64,000 bases of DNA, taken from the NCBI RefSeq assembly GCF_001591405.1, contig NZ_BCUV01000007.1:992001-1056000 (forward strand), given 5' to 3'. Below the pieces are notes generated by a model. The model worked only from the letters and a program-made list of their open reading frames with translations. It was not told where the DNA came from and made no database searches. The position numbers and the translations under genes were made by a program. This document shows, piece by piece, positions 44,102 to 52,832 of the stretch (position 1 is the first letter of the stretch; the number at the start of each line of letters is the position of its first letter). This stretch comes from Janibacter terrae NBRC 107853 (GTDB lineage Bacteria > Actinomycetota > Actinomycetes > Actinomycetales > Dermatophilaceae).

Positions 44102-45327
44102 CAGGCGCTCCTGGCGGGGGTGGTCTCGAGCCGTCGGGTGGCGAGCTCGGCAAGCAGGGCGGCGCCGTCCGGGAGGACGGAGTCGTCGAAGTCAGCCCGG
44201 GGGCTGTGGTTGTAGGGGGCGGTGGCCGGGTCGGCGCCCCGGCGGGTCGCACCGAGGCCGATGAAGCTGCCCGGCACCTCGTCGAGGACCCGGGAGAAGT
44301 CCTCGGACCCGGTGAGCGGGTGGGTCATCTCCTCGCCCCGTCTCTCGCCGAGCAGCTCGGTGATCGTGGTGGCGGCGAAGGCGGTCTCGTCGACGTCGTT
44401 GACGGTCACCGGGTACTCGGCCTCGAACCGGACGGTCACCTCGACGCCGTGTGCGTGGGCGATGCCCTCCAGCAGACGGGGGACTGCGGTGACGAGCAGC
44501 TCGCGGGTCCGGGCGGAGAAGGTGCGCACGGTCGCGTCGAAGGAGGCGGTGTCGGGGATGACATTGCGCCGCGTCCCCGCCTCGAGCCGTCCGACGGTGA
44601 TGACGGCGGGGTCGAAGACGTCGACCTGCCGGGTCACGAGGGTCTGCAGCGCGGTGACCATCTCGGCGACGGCCACGACCGGGTCCTGGGCCAGGTGCGG
44701 CGCCGAGCCGTGACCGCCGGCGCCGTGCACCTCGACGAAGAGGCCGTCGGAGGCGGCGAGCATCGGCCCCGGCCGGGTGCGGAACTGCCCGGCGGGGTCG
44801 AGCGAGGAGAAGACGTGCAGCCCGTAGGCGGCCTCGACCCGTCGGCCGGAGGCGTCCAGGACGCCCTCGCGGACCATGTGCGCGGCGCCGTCCCAGCCCT
44901 CCTCGCCGGGCTGGAACATCAGGACGACGTCACCGGCGAGGCGGTGGCGCCGGTCGGCGAGCAGGTGGGCGGCGCCGACGAGCATCGCGGTGTGCAGGTC
45001 GTGCCCGCAGGCGTGCATCGCCCCGTCCACCCGGGAGGCGAAGGGGAGGCCCGTCGCCTCCTGCACCGGCAGCCCGTCCATGTCGGCGCGCAGCAGCACG
45101 GCCGGGGCGGCCCCCTTCGTCCCGTCGTGGACGGTGCCGCGTAGGACGGCGGTGACCGAGGTCGTCGAGCGCCCGGTGGTGATCTCGAGCGGGAGGCCGC
45201 CGAGGGCGGCGAGGACCCGGTCGCGGGTCCGGGGCAGGGTGAGCCCGATCTCTGGCTCGCGGTGCAGGTCGCGGCGCAGACGGGTCATCTCATCGCGCAG
45301 CGTGCCGGCGTCGTCCAGCAGGGTCAT
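44101..45327 (-). CDS. M20-family amidohydrolase
   Basis: A 408-residue N-acyl-amino acid amidohydrolase with the usual motifs: LRRDLHREPEIGLTLPRT, LRADMDGLPVQEATG, MHACGHDLHTAMLVGAAHLL, FQPGEEGWDGAAHMV, the dimer-domain Gly/His-rich GAGGHGSAPH, and TGSEDFSRVLDEVPGSFIGLGA. The position of each metal ligand is normal. The substrate is unknown. ATG 45327 is just after the divergent AsnC promoter. It is translationally coupled with the MHS transporter gene. A 5.7-kb minus-strand open frame continues past this start over four plus-strand genes and is discounted. Confidence 0.9.
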   Translation of the reverse strand: MTLLDDAGTLRDEMTRLRRDLHREPEIGLTLPRTRDRVLAALGGLPLEITTGRSTTSVTAVLRGTVHDGTKGAAPAVLLRADMDGLPVQEATGLPFASRVDGAMHACGHDLHTAMLVGAAHLLADRRHRLAGDVVLMFQPGEEGWDGAAHMVREGVLDASGRRVEAAYGLHVFSSLDPAGQFRTRPGPMLAASDGLFVEVHGAGGHGSAPHLAQDPVVAVAEMVTALQTLVTRQVDVFDPAVITVGRLEAGTRRNVIPDTASFDATVRTFSARTRELLVTAVPRLLEGIAHAHGVEVTVRFEAEYPVTVNDVDETAFAATTITELLGERRGEEMTHPLTGSEDFSRVLDEVPGSFIGLGATRRGADPATAPYNHSPRADFDDSVLPDGAALLAELATRRLETTPARSA

Positions 45328-45447
45328 GTGGTTCCTCCGGCGTCGTTGCTCGGTCCCTGGGGCTGCCGACCAGTGTGGGATCCTCGAGCGCAACGAGCGG
45401 TTAGACGTACGGATTCGTGACGTCAGCCGGAGGATCGAGGAGGATCT

Positions 45448-46479
45448 GTGCAGACGACGGCCTTCGACGAGCTGGACCTGCAGCTCCTGCACGGGCTGCA
45501 GATCGCCCCGCGGGTGCCGTGGGCGCAGGCCGCCCGCATCCTCGGCACCAGCCCGGTCACGCTCATGCAACGGTGGGACCGGCTGCGCCGCGAGGGGCTC
45601 GCCTGGGTCGTGACCCACCCGTCCGGGGAGGGCGGCGGGGTGCTCACCGCCTTCGTCGAGGTCGACCTGGAGCCCGGCCGGCACGCCGGGGCGCTCGCGG
45701 CTCTGATGCGCGACCCGCGGGCCCTGTCGATCGAGCAGAGCGCTCGCGGTCGCGACCTGCTCGTCACCGTCATGGCTCGGGACCTCACCGCCCTCGGGGG
45801 CTACCTCCTGGACGAGCTGCCCGCCCTGCCCGGGGTGCAGCGGCAGCGGACCTCGCTCGCGCTGCAGATCCACCGCCAAGGGCGCGACTGGCGCCTCCAG
45901 TCGCTCGACCAGGCCCAGCGCGAGGGCTTCGCGAGCGCCCGGCGCCAGACCCCCCCCGGACCGGCCACCATGCCGCGCGACCCCGGGCCGATCATCGAGG
46001 CGCTCGTCGCCGACGGGCGGGTCGGCGCCGCGGAGATCACCCGCGCGACCGGCCGCAACCCGGCGACCGTCCGGCGCCACCTCGCGCGGGTCATCGCGAC
46101 GGGGGAGCTGGCCTTCCGCTGCGAGATCGCGCAGGACCCGACGCTCTGGGCGCTGCACTGCACGTGGTTCGCCCGGGTGCCCGAGGAGGCCAAGGAGCGC
46201 ACGGTCGCCGCACTGACCACCCTCCCCGAGCTGCGGCTGTGCGTGTCCACGACGGGGGAGAGCAACCTGCTCGTGTCCGTGTGGGCGCGCTCGCCGTCCG
46301 ACCTCATGCGCCTGGAGCGGCTGCTCGCCGACCGCCTGCCATGGCTCGCGCTCGTCGAGTCGGTCGTCATGCTGCGCACGCTCAAGCGCTTCGGGTGGCT
46401 CGTCGACGACCGCGGCCGCGCGACGGGCGAAGTCGTCGCGCCCGTCGTCATCGGCGACGAGCGGCGCCCCGGTGCGTGA
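45448..46479 (+). CDS. Lrp/AsnC-family regulator with two DNA-binding halves
   Basis: A 343-residue protein with two AsnC-type units. First helix-turn-helix: FDELDLQLLHGLQIAPRVPWAQAARILGTSPVTLMQRWDRLRREGLAW, then a ligand-binding (RAM) region. Second helix-turn-helix: PIIEALVADGRVGAAEITRATGRNPATVRRHLARVIATGELAF, then RLCVSTTGESNLLVSVWARSPSDL and a second RAM. Double AsnC proteins occur in actinobacteria and bind amino acid effectors. Divergent from the M20-MHS operon by 120 bases and upstream of glutaminase, it may control amino acid use on both sides. GTG 45448 follows GGAGGA. Confidence 0.9.
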   Translation: MQTTAFDELDLQLLHGLQIAPRVPWAQAARILGTSPVTLMQRWDRLRREGLAWVVTHPSGEGGGVLTAFVEVDLEPGRHAGALAALMRDPRALSIEQSARGRDLLVTVMARDLTALGGYLLDELPALPGVQRQRTSLALQIHRQGRDWRLQSLDQAQREGFASARRQTPPGPATMPRDPGPIIEALVADGRVGAAEITRATGRNPATVRRHLARVIATGELAFRCEIAQDPTLWALHCTWFARVPEEAKERTVAALTTLPELRLCVSTTGESNLLVSVWARSPSDLMRLERLLADRLPWLALVESVVMLRTLKRFGWLVDDRGRATGEVVAPVVIGDERRPGA

Positions 46480-46491
46480 CAGGATCGGGAC

Positions 46492-47754
46492 ATGCACTCC
46501 CCCGTGCCCGACTACCTGACCGAGGTCGCGCAGGCGTGCTCCGCGACCCGCACGGGCGAGCCCGCCACGTACATCCCTGAGCTCGCCACCGTCGACCCCG
46601 ACCTCTTCGGCGTCGCCATGGCCACCGTCGACGGGACGCTCTACTCCGTGGGCGACGCCCGGCGGGAGTTCACGATCCAGTCGATCTCCAAGGCCTTCGT
46701 CTACGGGCTGGCCGTCCGCGAGCTGGGGTTCGAGGCGGTGCTGGCGAAGGTCGACGTCGAGCCGTCCGGTGACCCCTTCGACGAGCTCTCGCTCGAGCCC
46801 ACGACCGGGCGACCGCGCAACCCGATGATCAACGCCGGCGCGATCACGACCCACGCGCTCGTCGGCGGGCCGGACGCCAGCCCGATGGGGCGCTTCGAGG
46901 CGATCCACGGGCTGCTGTGCGACCTCGCCGGGCGCGAGCTCGCCGTCGACGACGACGTGTGGCGCTCCGAGATGGACACCGCCCACCGCAACCTGGCGAT
47001 CGCCCACCTGCTGCGCAGCCACGACATCATCACCGACTCGCCCGAGGACGTCGTCTCCGCCTACGCCCGCCAGTGCTCCGTGCTCGTCACGGCAGAGGAC
47101 CTCGCGATGATGGCCGCGACCCTGGCCAACGCCGGCGTGCAGCCGGTGACCGGCAAGCGGGTCTTCAGCGGCGGCCAGGTGCGCCACCTCCTGTCCGTGA
47201 TGCTCACCTGCGGCATGTACGACTCGGCCGGTGACTGGGTCTCCTCCGTCGGCATCCCCGCCAAGAGCGGTGTCGGCGGCGGCATCATCGGGGCCCTGCC
47301 CGGCCAGGTCGGCATCGCGACGTTCTCCCCGCGGCTCGACGCGCACGGCAACAGCGTGCGCGGCGTCGAGGTCTTCGAGCGGCTCTCGCGCGACATGGGC
47401 CTGCACCTCATGGAGGTCGCGCCGCCCGCCCGCTCGGTCGTCCACGCGACCCGGGTGGTCGGCAGCGGCGAGGACGCGGTGCGCGTCTTCGAGCTCTCCG
47501 GCACGATCGGGTTCACCGGCGCCGAGCGCGTGCTGCGCCGGCTCGCCGAGGACCCGCCGGCCGAGCGGCTCGTCGCCGTCGACCTGGGAGGGGTGCACTC
47601 CCTCGAGGGCCCCGCCCGCGTCATGCTCCTCGAGGCGATCCGCCGCCTGCGTCTCGACGGCCACGAGGTCTACCTCATCGACACCGAGGGCGTGCTGCCC
47701 GACGCCGACCCGGGCGACGGGCGCCTGCTCGAGCAGCTCCCCGCGGAGCTGTAG
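46492..47754 (+). CDS. glsA: glutaminase with C-terminal STAS domain
   Basis: A 420-residue protein. The glutaminase domain (about 1-300) hydrolyses L-glutamine to glutamate and ammonia; it has the beta-lactamase-like S-x-x-K pair (S64-I-S-K67), MINAGAI, CSVLVTAEDLAMMAATLANAGV and KSGVGGGIIGALPGQ. The C-terminal STAS (sulfate transporter/anti-sigma antagonist) domain at about 325-420 (RVFELSGTIGFTGAERVLRRL...VDLGGVHSLEGPARVML) is found in many actinobacterial GlsA proteins and may sense nucleotides or couple to assembly. The gene lies 12 bases after the AsnC gene and probably shares its transcript. Confidence 0.93.
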   Translation: MHSPVPDYLTEVAQACSATRTGEPATYIPELATVDPDLFGVAMATVDGTLYSVGDARREFTIQSISKAFVYGLAVRELGFEAVLAKVDVEPSGDPFDELSLEPTTGRPRNPMINAGAITTHALVGGPDASPMGRFEAIHGLLCDLAGRELAVDDDVWRSEMDTAHRNLAIAHLLRSHDIITDSPEDVVSAYARQCSVLVTAEDLAMMAATLANAGVQPVTGKRVFSGGQVRHLLSVMLTCGMYDSAGDWVSSVGIPAKSGVGGGIIGALPGQVGIATFSPRLDAHGNSVRGVEVFERLSRDMGLHLMEVAPPARSVVHATRVVGSGEDAVRVFELSGTIGFTGAERVLRRLAEDPPAERLVAVDLGGVHSLEGPARVMLLEAIRRLRLDGHEVYLIDTEGVLPDADPGDGRLLEQLPAEL

Positions 47755-48453
47755 ATGCTGCGGCGCCTGATCTACCCCGTCCCGCCGTACACAGCCACCG
47801 ACCACGAGACGACGAAGGGGGGCACCCACCTCCTCCATCGCCCCGCGCCGGAAGGGGGTCGCACGATCGTCTACCTGCACGGCAACGGCTCCGACCTCGC
47901 CTCCGTCGCGCCGCTCGCGGGCCTCTTCGCCCGGTACCACCTGGGCTTCGCGGCGGTGGAGTACCCCGGCTACGGGCCGGCCGCCGGGACCCGGACCAGC
48001 CAGCGCGCGATCCTCGCAGCGGCCCACGACGGGCTGGCCCACCTGGCCCTGCCGGCCGAGCGCACCGTGCTCGTCGGCGAGTCGCTCGGGTCCTCCGTCG
48101 CGGCCCACCTCGCGGCCGACGGCGTCCTCGACGACGCGGAGGGCACCGGTCGCCTCGTGCTCGTCTCGCCCTTCACCTCGATGGTCGCCATGGTGCGTCG
48201 TGTCGTGCGGGTCTTCCCCCGCCAGCTCGTGCCGGACCGCTGGGAGACCGATGCCGTCGTCGGGCGCATCGGTGTCCCGACCCTCCTCGTCCACGGGGAG
48301 CGGGACACGCTCGTCCCGCCGGCGATGAGCGAGGCGCTCGCCGGGTCGATCGGCGAGGTGCGCCGGGTGGTGGTCCCCGGACGGACGCACAACGACCTGT
48401 GGGAGGCGCCGAGCGAGTGCCTCGACCTCGTCGCGGACTTCGCCCGGGTCTAG
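47755..48453 (+). CDS. alpha/beta hydrolase
   Basis: A 232-residue alpha/beta-hydrolase fold protein. The oxyanion region is IVYLHGNGSDLASV, the nucleophile elbow is LVGESLGSSVA, the Asp is in LLVHGERDTLVPP, and the catalytic His is in VPGRTHNDLW. The absence of a signal peptide puts it in the cytoplasm. A lid domain around FTSMVAMVRRVVRVFPRQLV suggests an esterase or depalmitoylase-like (ABHD13/17, BEM46-type) role. Its ATG follows the glsA stop without a gap, so the two are likely coupled. Substrate unknown. Confidence 0.85.
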   Translation: MLRRLIYPVPPYTATDHETTKGGTHLLHRPAPEGGRTIVYLHGNGSDLASVAPLAGLFARYHLGFAAVEYPGYGPAAGTRTSQRAILAAAHDGLAHLALPAERTVLVGESLGSSVAAHLAADGVLDDAEGTGRLVLVSPFTSMVAMVRRVVRVFPRQLVPDRWETDAVVGRIGVPTLLVHGERDTLVPPAMSEALAGSIGEVRRVVVPGRTHNDLWEAPSECLDLVADFARV

Positions 48454-48462
48454 GATGTCGGC

Positions 48463-49848
48463 GTGATGCAGGTCACCGGTTGGCCCGCCCACGAGGCGGC
48501 CGTCCAGCGGCTCGTCCGTTCGCATGCCGGGATCCCGACCGGGTCGTCCGTGCGCCTGGCGAAGCAGACGTCCAACCTCTTCCGTCCCCGAGCCGAGACC
48601 GGCGCCCCAGGTCTCGACGTCTCGGGCCTGACCGGGGTCATCGAGATCGGCGCCGACGGGCGCACCGCGCAGGTCCAGGGCATGTGCACCTACGAGGACC
48701 TCGTGGCCGCGACGCTGCCGCACGGGCTCATCCCCCTCGTCGTCCCGCAGCTGCGCACGATCACCCTCGGTGGTGCGGTCACCGGCCTGGGCATCGAGTC
48801 GACGAGCTTTCGCAACGGCCTCCCGCACGAGTCGGTCCTCGAGATGGACGTGCTCACCGGCTCCGGCGAGGTCGTCACCGCACGGCCCGACGGCGAGCAC
48901 GCCGACCTCTTCGCGGCCTTCCCCAACTCCTACGGCTCGCTCGGCTACGCCACCCGGCTGCAGATCGAGCTCGAGCCGGTCCCCGCGAGGGTCGCCCTGC
49001 GGCACCTGCGCTTCGGCGACGTGGACGCGCTCGCCGAGGCGCTGGAGCGCATCGTCACCGAGCGCGAGCACGAAGGGGTGCGGGTCGACGGGCTCGACGG
49101 GGTCGCCTTCGCGCCCGACGAGCTCTACCTGACCCTCGCGACGTGGACCCACGAGACGGGGTCGACGAGCGACTACACCGGGCAGCGCATCTACTACCGC
49201 TCGCTGCGGGAGCGCTCCACCGACCTGCTGACGATGCACGACTACCTGTGGCGGTGGGACACCGACTGGTTCTGGTGCTCGCGGGCCTTCGGCGCGCAGC
49301 ACCCGCTCGTGCGCCGGCTGTGGCCGCGGCGCCGGCGCCGCTCCGACGTCTACCACCGGCTGGTCGCCTGGGACCGGCGCCTGGGTCTCGTCGACCGGCT
49401 CGACCGGTGGGCCGGGCGGCCCCAGCGGGAGCGGGTCATCCAGGACGTCGAGGTGACCGTCGACCGGCTGGCCGACTTCCTGCGGTGGTTCGACGCCGAG
49501 GTGGGCATGCGACCGGTCTGGCTGTGCCCCCTTCGTCTGCGCGAGGGGCCCGACGGCCCGCGCACGTGGCCGTCCTACCCGCTCCAGCCGCGCACGACGT
49601 ACGTCAACGTCGGGTTCTGGGGGACCGTGCCGGTCGGCGACGACGCGCCGCAGGGACCGACCAACCGGGCCGTCGAGGCCGAGCTCGGCCGGCTCGGCGG
49701 CCACAAGTCGCTCTACTCGGAGGCCTACTACTCCCGCGACGAGTTCGACCGCCTGTACGGCGGTGACGACCTCGCGCGGGTCAAGGCACGCTACGACCCG
49801 GACGACCGCCTGGTCGCCCTGTACGACAAGGTGGTGCACCGCAGATGA
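48463..49848 (+). CDS. tmsA: FAD-binding oxidoreductase, TmsA-like (10-methyl fatty acid synthesis)
   Basis: A 461-residue DHCR24-like flavoprotein. The N-terminal FAD-binding domain (about 45-175) has VSGLTGVIEIGADGRTAQVQGMCTYEDLVAATLPHGLIPLVVPQLRTITLGGAVTGLGIES. The C-terminal domain contains RQWTxxR-like positions and ends FDRLYGGDDLARVKARYDPDDRLVALYDKVV. Paired with the methyltransferase gene next door (4-base overlap ATGA), it fits TmsA/BfaA. That enzyme reduces the 10-methylene intermediate to a 10-methyl branched acyl chain (tuberculostearate-type lipid) with NAD(P)H. GTG 48463 has AGGA upstream; ATG 48466 is equivalent. Confidence 0.88.
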   Translation: MMQVTGWPAHEAAVQRLVRSHAGIPTGSSVRLAKQTSNLFRPRAETGAPGLDVSGLTGVIEIGADGRTAQVQGMCTYEDLVAATLPHGLIPLVVPQLRTITLGGAVTGLGIESTSFRNGLPHESVLEMDVLTGSGEVVTARPDGEHADLFAAFPNSYGSLGYATRLQIELEPVPARVALRHLRFGDVDALAEALERIVTEREHEGVRVDGLDGVAFAPDELYLTLATWTHETGSTSDYTGQRIYYRSLRERSTDLLTMHDYLWRWDTDWFWCSRAFGAQHPLVRRLWPRRRRRSDVYHRLVAWDRRLGLVDRLDRWAGRPQRERVIQDVEVTVDRLADFLRWFDAEVGMRPVWLCPLRLREGPDGPRTWPSYPLQPRTTYVNVGFWGTVPVGDDAPQGPTNRAVEAELGRLGGHKSLYSEAYYSRDEFDRLYGGDDLARVKARYDPDDRLVALYDKVVHRR

Positions 49849-51113
49849 GCGTGATGAGGATCGCCGACGCCCTCGCCGGCTACCTGCCCGAGGGGATGCC
49901 GGTCCGCTTCACGGCGTACGACGGCAGCACGGCGGGACCGGAGGACGCCCCCTTCCACATCGAGCTGCGGACCGAGCGGGGGCTGGCCTACCTCATGACG
50001 GCGCCCGGCGACCTGGGTGTCGCCCGCGCGTACATCACCGGCGACCTCGCGGTGACCGGTTGCCACCCCGGCGACCCGTACCCGGTCCTCGACCTCATGT
50101 CGAGCACCGCACGCTGGCGCACCCCGGGCCCGCGGCAGGCCGTCGAGCTCGTCCGCGGCCTCGGGGTCCGACACCTCGCCCCGCCGCCGCCCCCGCCGCA
50201 GGAGCACCTGCCGCGCTGGCGCCGGGTCGTCGAGGGCGTGCGGCACAGCCGGACCCGCGACGCCGAGGTGATCCATCACCACTACGACGTGTCCAACCGC
50301 TTCTACGAGCTGGTCCTCGGGCCGTCGATGACCTACACCTGCGCGGTCTACCCGACCCCCGACGCGACGCTCGAGGAGGCCCAGCACGCCAAGTACGAGC
50401 TCGTCGCGCGCAAGCTCGCGCTGCGGCCCGGGTCGCGGCTGCTCGACGTCGGCTGCGGCTGGGGCGGCATGGTGCTGCACGCGGCGCGCGAGCACGGCGT
50501 GCGCGTCCTCGGGGTGACGCTCTCGCGCGAGCAGGCGGACTGGGCGCGCGCGGCCATCGAGCGCGAGGGGCTCGGTGACCTCGCCGAGGTCCGGCACATG
50601 GACTACCGGGACGTCTCCGCGCGCGACTTCGACGCGGTGAGCTCGATCGGCCTGACCGAGCACGTCGGCATCGCCAACTACCCCGCCTACTTCGGCTTCC
50701 TGCGGGACCGGCTCCGGCCGGGCGGGCGCCTGCTCAACCACTGCATCACCCGCCCGCACAACCGCCCCGTGCGCACCGGCGCCTTCATCGACCGCTACGT
50801 CTTCCCCGACGGCGAGCTCGCCGGGGTCGGCACGATCGTCGCGGCCGTGCAGGACGTCGGCCTCGAGGTGCAGCACGCCGAGAACTTCCGCCTGCACTAC
50901 GCCAGGACGCTCGCCGCGTGGAATGCCAACCTCGTCGCGCACTGGGACGAGGCCGTCGCCGAGGTCGGCGAGGACACCGCCCGGCTGTGGGGGCTGTACA
51001 TGGCCGGCTCGCGGGTGGGCTTCGAGCGCTACGACGTCCAGCTCGACCACGTGCTCGCGACCAAGGTCGCAGATCGTGGGGCGAGCGACTACCCGCTGCG
51101 TCCGGACTGGTGA
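49845..51113 (+). CDS. tmsB: cyclopropane-fatty-acid-synthase-like methyltransferase, TmsB-like
   Basis: A 422-residue SAM-dependent lipid methyltransferase of the CFA synthase family. It has HHHYDVSNRFYELVLGPSMTYTCAVYPTPDATLEEAQ, the SAM-binding motif LLDVGCGWGGMVLHAA, and HVGIANYPAYFGFLRDRLRPGG. An N-terminal region (about 1-120) is present as in the BfaB/TmsB group. In that group the enzyme adds a methyl(ene) at C10 of oleoyl phospholipid, and TmsA reduces it. The overlap with tmsA supports this reading. No third gene (tmsC) is seen. The product 10-methylstearate would lower membrane fluidity changes, as in related actinobacteria. Confidence 0.9.
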   Translation: MSVMRIADALAGYLPEGMPVRFTAYDGSTAGPEDAPFHIELRTERGLAYLMTAPGDLGVARAYITGDLAVTGCHPGDPYPVLDLMSSTARWRTPGPRQAVELVRGLGVRHLAPPPPPPQEHLPRWRRVVEGVRHSRTRDAEVIHHHYDVSNRFYELVLGPSMTYTCAVYPTPDATLEEAQHAKYELVARKLALRPGSRLLDVGCGWGGMVLHAAREHGVRVLGVTLSREQADWARAAIEREGLGDLAEVRHMDYRDVSARDFDAVSSIGLTEHVGIANYPAYFGFLRDRLRPGGRLLNHCITRPHNRPVRTGAFIDRYVFPDGELAGVGTIVAAVQDVGLEVQHAENFRLHYARTLAAWNANLVAHWDEAVAEVGEDTARLWGLYMAGSRVGFERYDVQLDHVLATKVADRGASDYPLRPDW

Positions 51114-51126
51114 GGGACGCGTCCGG

Positions 51127-51921
51127 TCAGAGGTGACCGGCGAGCTGGGCCATGCGCGCCTCGAGGGCAGTGAGCAGGGCGGAGCAACGCCTGGTGTCGT
51201 CCTTGCGCGCGGCCTTGCTGCCGGACTGGTCCGGCTCGCTGCACATCGGCAGCACGTCGACGGAGAGCCGGGCGCCGCCGGCGAGCGAGCGCAGCTCGTC
51301 GAGCTTGTCGGCGAAGGGGGAGCCGCTGCCGGGGGAGTAGTAGCGCACCGCCTCGTCGACGTCATCGGGGTAGAGGTCGGTCTTGGTGACGACGATGATC
51401 AGCCACACCGGCTTGTCGCGGCGCAGCGCCATCGAGGCGATGCGGTGGGCGGTGATGACCCAGTCCTCGAGCTCGGCCGCGAGCTGCTCCTCGCGCGTGG
51501 CGAGCGCGCTGCCGCTCGTGCCGGCCGTGCGGCGCGGGGTGGCGTAGCCGTTGGCGACGACGTGCATGACCCCGTCGACCGGGTCGTCGTGGAAGACGTC
51601 GTCGAGGGCACCGAGCCGGGTCGCGGCGTTGTCCCCGGGGACGACGCGGAAGCGGAACCCACGACCCTTGGCCGAGCGGCGGGTGCGGCGCTCCATCGTC
51701 GCGGAGCCGACCTCCACGGTGCTCTGGGCGGAGGCGCGCCGGGCGAGCCGGTCGGCCAGGCGCGTCTTGCCGACACCGGTCATGCCGGTGACCGCGACGG
51801 TCGGGAAGCGGCCGCGCAGGAGGTGGCCCAGCTGGTGCGGGGCCCCGGAGAGTGCGGTGAGGGCGCCCCCGGCGAGGCTCGTGCCGACGGCCGTGCGGGT
51901 CGCGGAGGAGAGGCGCGCCAT
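51127..51921 (-). CDS. P-loop GTPase-like protein of unknown function
   Basis: A 264-residue protein with a P-loop NTPase core: Walker A GMTGVGKT (46-53) and the guanine-type motif TKTD in VWLIIVVTKTDLYPDDVD. A G-domain-like middle region contains VMHVVANGYATPRR. The N-terminus (MARLSSATRTAVGTSLAGGALTALSGAPHQLG) is hydrophobic only in part. No named family was recognised; it looks like a TRAFAC-class GTPase. It lies 2 bases downstream of the mycoredoxin gene on the same strand, so it is probably co-transcribed with it. Confidence 0.7.
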   Translation of the reverse strand: MARLSSATRTAVGTSLAGGALTALSGAPHQLGHLLRGRFPTVAVTGMTGVGKTRLADRLARRASAQSTVEVGSATMERRTRRSAKGRGFRFRVVPGDNAATRLGALDDVFHDDPVDGVMHVVANGYATPRRTAGTSGSALATREEQLAAELEDWVITAHRIASMALRRDKPVWLIIVVTKTDLYPDDVDEAVRYYSPGSGSPFADKLDELRSLAGGARLSVDVLPMCSEPDQSGSKAARKDDTRRCSALLTALEARMAQLAGHL

Positions 51922-51923
51922 GG

Positions 51924-52205
51924 TCAGCCGAGCGCCTTCTTGACGTCGGCCAGCGAGGGGTTGGTCGCCGACGAGCCATCGGGGTAGAGCACCGTCGGCA
52001 CCGTCTGGTTGCCGGCGTTGATCGTCTCGACGAGCTCGGCGGTGCCGGGCGTGTCCTCGATGTTGATCTCGGTGTAGCCGATGCCCTCGCGGTCCAGCTG
52101 GGACTTCAGGCGGCGGCAGTAGCCGCACCACGAGGTCGAGAACATCGTGACCGTGCCGTCAGTGGGCAGGTCGACTCCGGGGGGCAGGATCTCGCGCACG
52201 TTCAC
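51924..52205 (-). CDS. mrx1: mycoredoxin (glutaredoxin-like)
   Basis: A 93-residue glutaredoxin-fold protein with active-site C27-G-Y-C30 (STSWCGYCRRLKSQLDREGIGYTEINIEDTPG), cis-Pro in QTVPT and a C-terminal helix. CGYC and the overall pattern identify actinobacterial mycoredoxin-1, which reduces protein-mycothiol mixed disulfides. GTG 52205 is preferred, with GGAG a few bases upstream; the N-terminal tail VNVREILPPGVDLP is longer than usual. The genome is therefore likely to use mycothiol, which fits the persulfide locus at 5-13 kb. Confidence 0.88.
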   Translation of the reverse strand: MNVREILPPGVDLPTDGTVTMFSTSWCGYCRRLKSQLDREGIGYTEINIEDTPGTAELVETINAGNQTVPTVLYPDGSSATNPSLADVKKALG

Positions 52206-52230
52206 GACTCCAGCCAACCACGTTTCGTCC

Positions 52231-52749
52231 TCAACCCTTCCCTCGGGCACGGCCCTCGATGGCCGCGAGCTCCCTCACGTAGGTGGCCAGCATCGGGGTC
52301 GGGCGACCCCGGTGGGTCCATGTGAAGACCGCTCCCGGGTCGAAGCGGCGGCTGCACTCACGGCAGGACAGGACCCGACTCGGCCGGCGGTGGCGCTCGA
52401 CGCGGTGCCCCGCGGGGCAGGTCCCCACCCAGGCCCCGGGGATCGTCGGGGCATCCTCCGGCAGGCAACGGTCGGGCTGGGCGCCGACCTGCACCGCCAT
52501 CGCCCGCCAGCGCGGCCCGTGGCCCGCCCGCGGACCGACGAGGGCGTGGGCGATCTCGTGCAGGACGGTGTCGCGCACCTGCTCCCGGGTGTGCAGGAGG
52601 GTGAGCGGGGCGCTCAGCCCGATCGTCGACGTCGAGGCGCGGCACACGCCCGCCCGCTTCTTGGCGCGGTCGAGGACGAGCTGCCAGTCCGCCAACCCGT
52701 GCTCGTCCATGAGCGCCCGCGCCATCGTGCGCGCTTCCCCGAGGTCCAT
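52231..52749 (-). CDS. SprT-like zinc metalloprotein
   Basis: A 172-residue protein with the SprT-like domain: metal motif HEIAHALVG (H64, E65, H68) plus an additional His in [15 protein letters not shown]-terminal zinc-ribbon-like part ([12 protein letters not shown]...[13 protein letters not shown]) follows. SprT/Spartan-family proteins cut DNA-protein crosslinks in eukaryotes; bacterial functions are not settled. ATG 52749 is preferred, 26 residues into a longer open frame. It is divergent from the LLM gene with a perfect 9-bp inverted pair of the CGAAGGGGG word between. Confidence 0.83.
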   Translation of the reverse strand: MDLGEARTMARALMDEHGLADWQLVLDRAKKRAGVCRASTSTIGLSAPLTLLHTREQVRDTVLHEIAHALVGPRAGHGPRWRAMAVQVGAQPDRCLPEDAPTIPGAWVGTCPAGHRVERHRRPSRVLSCRECSRRFDPGAVFTWTHRGRPTPMLATYVRELAAIEGRARGKG

Positions 52750-52765
52750 GGCAGGCGAGATTAGG

Positions 52766-52791
52766 CGAAGGGGGTGACATCTCCCCCTTCG
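52766..52791. repeat. perfect inverted pair of the CGAAGGGGG word
   Basis: CGAAGGGGG (52766-52774), loop TGACATCT, CCCCCTTCG (52783-52791). The 9-bp stem lies between two divergent genes, so it is unlikely to be an ordinary terminator for either. See the finding on this word. Confidence 0.6.
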
Positions 52792-52832
52792 TCCCGCTGC
52801 GTTGTGGAATACCGGTGCGGGAGTGCGGGGTT

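Noticed and set aside
45328-49839. A minus-strand open frame that extends the M20 gene to about 1,900 codons
   Set aside because: It runs antisense to four well-supported plus-strand genes (AsnC, glsA, hydrolase, tmsA). It lacks domain patterns and is explained by high GC at third positions removing stop codons.
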